Shown: piece by piece, positions 59,736 to 64,000 of the stretch
Layout of the letters: each line of letters begins with the position of its first letter
How positions within the stretch are numbered: position 1 is the stretch's first letter
Assembly: GCA_947647275.1 (NCBI GenBank)
Contig: CANSJQ010000004.1
Coordinates: 1 to 64,000, forward strand
Reading direction: 5' to 3'
Origin: an uncultured Clostridiaceae bacterium
GTDB lineage: Bacteria > Bacillota > Clostridia > TANB77 > CAG-508
Length of the DNA stretch: 64,000 nt
Translations under genes and position numbers: made by a program
Notes under the pieces: model-generated
The model's input: the letters and a program-made list of their open reading frames with translations, nothing else
Databases searched by the model: none
Told to the model about the DNA's origin: nothing

Positions 59736-61970
59736 TTAAAATTTTTCATGTATAGTCCTATTAATAACATCTAATTGTTGTTCCCTAGTTAATTTAATAA
59801 AGTTAACAGCATAACCTGAAACACGAATTGTTAGTTGTGGGTATTTTTCTGGGTGTTCCATTGCGTCTTCTAGTAAAGCTCTATCAAATACGTTAACATT
59901 AATGTGATGTCCTGTTTGTTTGAAATATCCATCTAATAAACTTACTAAGTTATCTACCTGAGTATCTAACTCTTTTCCAAGTGTTCCTGGTGTAATTGAG
60001 AATGTGTATGAAATTCCGTCTTCTGAATATTCATATGGCAATTTTGCAATTGTGTTCATTACTGCAACTGCTCCATTTGTATCTCTACCATGTAGTGGGT
60101 TTGCACCTGGTCCGAAAGGAACTCCTGCACGTCTTCCATCTGGAGTATTTCCAGTTGCTTTTCCATAAACTACGTTTGATGTAATAGTAAGCACTGATAA
60201 TGTATGTTTTGAATTTCTGTAAGTAACGTGTTTTTGTAACTTACGTAAGAATGTTTTTACAACTTCTACAGCTATTTCATCTACACGGTCATCATCATTT
60301 CCGTATTTTGGGAAATCTCCTTCTATTTCGTAGTCTACTGCTAAACCTGTTTCATCACGAATAACTTTTACTTTTGCATATTTTATTGCAGAAAGTGAAT
60401 CAGCTACTACTGAAAGCCCAGCAATTCCACATGCCATTGTTCTTAATATTTCTTTATCATGAAGTGCCATTTCTAATGCTTCATATGAATATTTATCATG
60501 CATATAGTGAATAGCATTTAAGGCTTTAATATAAATTTTTGCTACATAATCCATCATGTTATCAAATTTTTCAGCTACTTCCTCATAATTTAAGTATTCA
60601 GAAGTGATAGGCTCAAATTTAGGTGTAATTTGTTTTCCACTGTTTTCATCTCTACCACCATTGATAGCATATAATAAAGTTTTAGCTAAGTTTGCTCTTG
60701 CACCAAAAAATTGCATTTGTTTACCAATTTTCATTGCAGATACACAACAAGCAATTCCATAGTCATCTCCTAAAGTAGTTCTCATTAAGTCATCATTTTC
60801 ATATTGAATAGAAGAGGTTTGAATTGATATTTTTGATGTGTATTTTTTAAAGTTTTCTGGTAAATCTTTTGACCATAAAACTGTTAAGTTTGGCTCTGGG
60901 GCAGGCCCTAAGTTAACTAAAGTGTGAAGCATTCTGTAAGAGTTTTTAGTAACTAAAGTTCTTCCATCAACTCCCATACCACCAATGCTTTCTGTTACCC
61001 AAACAGGGTCACCACTAAATAATTCATTATATTCTGGAGCACGTAAGAAACGAATCATACGTAATTTCATAACAAAGTGATCCATTAATTCTTGTGCTTC
61101 TTCTTCAGTTAAACTACCATTTTTTAAATCTCTTTCAATATAAATATCTAAGAAAGTAGAAGTTCTACCTAAACTCATAGCAGCACCATTTTGGTCTTTT
61201 GTTGCAGCAAGGTATCCAAAATATAACCATTGAACAGCTTCTTTGCTATTACCAGCTGGAACAGATATATCAAAACCATATTTTTGGGCCATTTTCTTTA
61301 AATCTTCTAAAGCTAATATTTGGTCATGAATTTCTTCACGTTCACGAATAATATTTTCAGTAAATTCATCTACATTTAATGTATCTAATTCTTGTTTCTT
61401 CTCATTAATTAAAGCATCTACACCATATAAAGCCACTCTTCTGTAATCACCTATAATTCTTCCACGTCCATATCCATCTGGAAGACCTGTTATTAAGTGT
61501 GAGCTTCTAGCAGTTCTAATATCTGGTGTGTATACACTAAATACACCATCATTATGAGTTCTTCTTAAATTATTATAAATGTAGTTTGTTTCTTCATCTA
61601 CTTTATAACCATAAGATTCACAAGATTTTTCCACTATTTTAATACCACCATTTGGCATAATTGCTCTTTTTAAAGGTGCGTCTGTTTGAAGACCTACTAT
61701 TTGTTCTAATTCTTTATTAATGTAACCTGCATCATATGCATTTACGCTTGAAGGAGTTTTAGTATCAACATCTAATACACCATTTTCTCTTTCTTTTTTA
61801 TAAAGCTCTAAAACTTCATTCCATAATTTATTTGTTCTTTCAGTAGCATTAGCTAAAAAAGAATCATCTCCTTCATATGGAGTGTAGTTTGCTTGAATGA
61901 AACCTCTAACATCAATTTCTTTAGTCCATTCACCAATTTTGTTAAAATTTTCCCATTGTTTAAATTCCAT
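59736..61970 (-). CDS. pflB: pyruvate formate-lyase
   Basis: 744 residues. Splits pyruvate with CoA to acetyl-CoA and formate in anaerobic fermentation. The catalytic Cys pair lies in [16 protein letters not shown] and the glycyl-radical site near the end in [13 protein letters not shown]. The start [20 protein letters not shown] and the NYTPYEGD segment match PflB. AGGAGG precedes the ATG. The codon choice (GGT, ACT, GTA) suggests high expression. The 239-bp upstream gap (61971-62209) is shared with the divergent PIN gene. Confidence 0.96.
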   Translation of the reverse strand: MEFKQWENFNKIGEWTKEIDVRGFIQANYTPYEGDDSFLANATERTNKLWNEVLELYKKERENGVLDVDTKTPSSVNAYDAGYINKELEQIVGLQTDAPLKRAIMPNGGIKIVEKSCESYGYKVDEETNYIYNNLRRTHNDGVFSVYTPDIRTARSSHLITGLPDGYGRGRIIGDYRRVALYGVDALINEKKQELDTLNVDEFTENIIREREEIHDQILALEDLKKMAQKYGFDISVPAGNSKEAVQWLYFGYLAATKDQNGAAMSLGRTSTFLDIYIERDLKNGSLTEEEAQELMDHFVMKLRMIRFLRAPEYNELFSGDPVWVTESIGGMGVDGRTLVTKNSYRMLHTLVNLGPAPEPNLTVLWSKDLPENFKKYTSKISIQTSSIQYENDDLMRTTLGDDYGIACCVSAMKIGKQMQFFGARANLAKTLLYAINGGRDENSGKQITPKFEPITSEYLNYEEVAEKFDNMMDYVAKIYIKALNAIHYMHDKYSYEALEMALHDKEILRTMACGIAGLSVVADSLSAIKYAKVKVIRDETGLAVDYEIEGDFPKYGNDDDRVDEIAVEVVKTFLRKLQKHVTYRNSKHTLSVLTITSNVVYGKATGNTPDGRRAGVPFGPGANPLHGRDTNGAVAVMNTIAKLPYEYSEDGISYTFSITPGTLGKELDTQVDNLVSLLDGYFKQTGHHINVNVFDRALLEDAMEHPEKYPQLTIRVSGYAVNFIKLTREQQLDVINRTIHEKF

Positions 61971-62209
61971 ATATAAATCCTCCTAATATTAGTATTTTTA
62001 TAATCATAGTTACTATAATAATAACATAGTTCAAAATCTGTTTCAACAATTTTCTATATAAATTATATAGAAATATTAGTAAAAGGTTTACAATTATGTA
62101 AATTCATAGTATAATAATATCATTGATACCTTATTAATAATATCAAAATTGATAATAGAAGGAGGGTAGTTGTTGTTTAGTATTTAACTAAAAAAAGGAG
62201 GAAAGACTT

Positions 62210-63337
62210 ATGCAAAGAAATAGGCAACAATCAAAACAAAATAGAGGGCGGACAATCATATTAGATGCTTGTGCATTAAAGTCACAAGAGGCAATGAAAA
62301 TTATTAAGGAAGCAGAAAAGGTTATTGTGCTTTTAGGTACTATTGTGGAATTAGATAAACACAAAAATAGCGTTGGTGAAGAGGAAAAAAGGAATATATG
62401 TTATATTTCTAGAAAGATAAGAGAAGATACTAAAAGCGAAAAATATGAATGTGTAGCGAAGTATAATAAATATAGGTATAATGATGACAATATTATTGAT
62501 TATTGTATTTGGAATGAAGGTACTATCATTTTAACTTGTGATAATTTATTATGTGCTAAAGCAAAAGCACATGGAATAACCTATATTTTTCCAAAAATAG
62601 AAGAAAGACCCTATAACAGAAAAAATAGCAAAGTAAATGCTTCTTGTTGGTGTAATGTAAAAGGAGTTAATTATAGAAACGAAAGATTAACTATTTTAAA
62701 TCAAACCTTATCTGACCCAAGTTTTAAAATACTTATAATAAGAAATGGAAAGCTTACTACAATTAATGTAGATCGCAATATGATATTAAAAATTGGAGAT
62801 ACTGTTATACGTGTAAGAGAAAATCCTAAAGACGTAAAAATATCAATGTATGTAATAAAGCAAATTAAACCTTCAAAGTATGCTGAGCATATTGGAGATA
62901 CAGTATTAAAATATCCAATAGCAAATAGTATAAGAAAAGTAGATTTACCAGCAGAAGTGAAAAAAGAAATATGTCTTTTGGTAAATGAAGAAGCATATGA
63001 AGAAGAAACTAAACAAGAAGAAATATATTTGACAAATGGAAATATATATGTAAGGAAAGGTATTTACAATACTTATATAGCAGTAGAGAGAAATGGAACG
63101 CTTATAAAAAAGGAAAACTATAAAGAGGGAGATTTTATATATTATGTTAAAGTTAACAAAAAGAGTAGAACTATTACATTGCAAGTGTATAAAGTTTCAA
63201 AAACATTCAATAAGTATAATATAGAGAATATAGATGCTTGTAATATAAAAAGTATAAATGAAATTTATAGGATTAATTGTTCAGAAGAATTAAAAGATAA
63301 AATACGTGATTTTTACTTACGTAAGATTAGATGCTAA
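62210..63337 (+). CDS. PIN-domain (PhoH-type) nuclease-like protein with C-terminal unknown domain
   Basis: 375 residues. The PIN fold occupies about residues 16-130, with four acidic residues in TIILDACAL, GTIVELDKHK, YNDDNIIDYC and ILTCDNLLCAKAKA, so it is a probable metal-dependent RNase. No PhoH ATPase follows. The C-terminal 230 residues are beta-rich (NIYVRKGIYNTYIAVERNG) and unrecognised. AAAGGAGG precedes the ATG. Codon 14 is an in-frame CGG (62249-62251) just before the PIN start, read straight through. No antitoxin-like gene adjoins it. Confidence 0.75.
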   Translation: MQRNRQQSKQNRGRTIILDACALKSQEAMKIIKEAEKVIVLLGTIVELDKHKNSVGEEEKRNICYISRKIREDTKSEKYECVAKYNKYRYNDDNIIDYCIWNEGTIILTCDNLLCAKAKAHGITYIFPKIEERPYNRKNSKVNASCWCNVKGVNYRNERLTILNQTLSDPSFKILIIRNGKLTTINVDRNMILKIGDTVIRVRENPKDVKISMYVIKQIKPSKYAEHIGDTVLKYPIANSIRKVDLPAEVKKEICLLVNEEAYEEETKQEEIYLTNGNIYVRKGIYNTYIAVERNGTLIKKENYKEGDFIYYVKVNKKSRTITLQVYKVSKTFNKYNIENIDACNIKSINEIYRINCSEELKDKIRDFYLRKIRC

Positions 63338-63350
63338 ACAAAAACTATTA

Positions 63351-63385
63351 ATGCACAGGAATTGATATTCCTGTGCATACTTTTT
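63351..63385. terminator. bidirectional terminator
   Basis: 12-bp stem ATGCACAGGAAT/ATTCCTGTGCAT, loop TGAT, then ACTTTTTTATTT. Confidence 0.85.
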
Positions 63386-63714
63386 TATTTCTCTTTATTT
63401 GCTATTAATTTAGTAATGTCATAAACTAATTTTTGATTTTCAATAGAACAACTTTTTAATAGTTTATAAAATTCTATATCTAAGTAATCTTGTGAATTAC
63501 TAGAAACGCCATTTAATATTTGACCTTCAGTAACACCTAAAAGTCCACAAATTTCTGCAAGTCTTTCTAAATTTATATGTATTTTACCAGTTTCAACTTT
63601 ACTTAAATATGCAACAGAAACATCCATTTTCTCTGCTAAATTTTCTTGTGTTAATTTTACATCTTTTCTTGCTTGTTTTAATCTTTTACCTATTATTTCA
63701 AAGTCTACTGCCAT
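63385..63714 (-). CDS. XRE-type helix-turn-helix regulator
   Basis: 109 residues from ATG 63714, where GGAGGG lies upstream on the minus strand; the open frame to 63762 lacks a site. HTH: IGKRLKQARKDVKLTQENLA...VSVAYLSKVETGKIHINLER, with a strong recognition helix. The C-terminal helix DIEFYKLLKSCSIENQKLV probably dimerises. Targets unknown. The gap 63715-63883 is AT-rich with nothing clear. Confidence 0.82.
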   Translation of the reverse strand: MAVDFEIIGKRLKQARKDVKLTQENLAEKMDVSVAYLSKVETGKIHINLERLAEICGLLGVTEGQILNGVSSNSQDYLDIEFYKLLKSCSIENQKLVYDITKLIANKEK

Positions 63715-63883
63715 TATAACCCTCCATCTTTTTTTGTAAATATAGCATGAATAGTAGTACACTAACAGATAACTATATATTAATATTAAATAATAAGTTA
63801 AATAAAATGATAAAAGTATTAATTTTTCAATAAGTATTTTTTAAAAAATAATATGTACAAAGTAAAAATTTACATATTAATTG

Positions 63884-64000
63884 TTATTGTAATTCAACTA
63901 GATCATCCCAATACTTTTTAGGCATATATTGCATTTGAAGTCTTGAATTACTCCTTTCTTTAATAGCAATTGTTTTAAAAAATGCTGTCCATAATTTTTG
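63884..64000 (-). CDS. DUF4130/TIGR03915-type DNA-repair-associated protein, C-terminal fragment
   Basis: The last 38 codons of a minus-strand gene that runs off the right edge: LWTAFFKTIAIKERSNSRLQ then MQYMPKKYWDDLVELQ and stop. The pattern matches the C terminus of DUF4130 proteins, which are found with a radical-SAM partner and predicted to act in DNA repair. Only the end is visible, so the call is tentative. Confidence 0.6.
   Translation of the reverse strand, partial: QKLWTAFFKTIAIKERSNSRLQMQYMPKKYWDDLVELQ

Overview
The window comes from an AT-rich, anaerobic, spore-former-like Bacillota, most likely an uncultured gut Clostridia. This rests on pyruvate:ferredoxin oxidoreductase subunits, pyruvate formate-lyase with its activase, MurT/GatD, the sporulation protein YlbJ, an Ile T-box leader, AGGAGG ribosome sites and strong A/T codon bias. 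I see no rRNA, intact tRNA or CRISPR array, and no species can be named from the sequence.

Layout: 0.1-2.8 kb, minus-strand porC, a SemiSWEET gene and porD, plus a WG-repeat protein. 3-9 kb, cca, a pilin-like gene, small unknowns, ylbJ and a glycine-rich surface protein. 9-13.5 kb, mfd and an rRNA methyltransferase. 14.1-14.85 kb, a GC-rich, promoter- and terminator-bounded non-coding RNA of about 740 nt. 15-27.5 kb, asnS, aspS, murT/gatD, a cysteine desulfurase, split TauE/SafE genes, murI and a HAD phosphatase. 27.7-37.2 kb, three pilin-like secreted proteins (one with an FGE/C-type-lectin domain), an Ile T-box with a DUF1653 gene and ileS, and a HEXXH protein. 37.2-40.4 kb, queA and tgt split by a REP-associated transposase element. 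40.4-64 kb, a WG-repeat protein, HD hydrolase, ogt, an ABC exporter, rpiA, a polysaccharide deacetylase, ssb, an ArsP_2-type transporter, pflA/pflB, an ORF6N remnant, a PIN protein and many lineage-specific small genes.

The main discovery candidate is a translational signal. Seven genes (pilin-like, ylbJ, mfd, aspS, cysteine desulfurase, polysaccharide deacetylase, ORF6N) are each broken by exactly one +1 frameshift. Every break lies at an in-frame CGG codon, and dropping its C restores the family sequence with a Gly codon (GGN). I found no other frameshift in the window. CGG is rare: by hand count there are 18 in-frame CGGs, of which 7 are shift sites and 11 read straight through, one at an Arg conserved in its family. 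This fits CGG acting as a hungry or quadruplet-decoded (C)GGN site, though a systematic assembly artefact must be excluded.

Intergenic space is full of two families of dispersed palindromic repeats (a GGGAC/GTCCC type and a GTAGGGGC type). The first resembles the 29-bp inverted ends of the transposase element between queA and tgt. Other notable points are a GatD lacking both catalytic residues, a probable diversity-generating variable region, a degenerate antisense tRNA-Lys, and two mRNA hairpins that control Shine-Dalgarno access.
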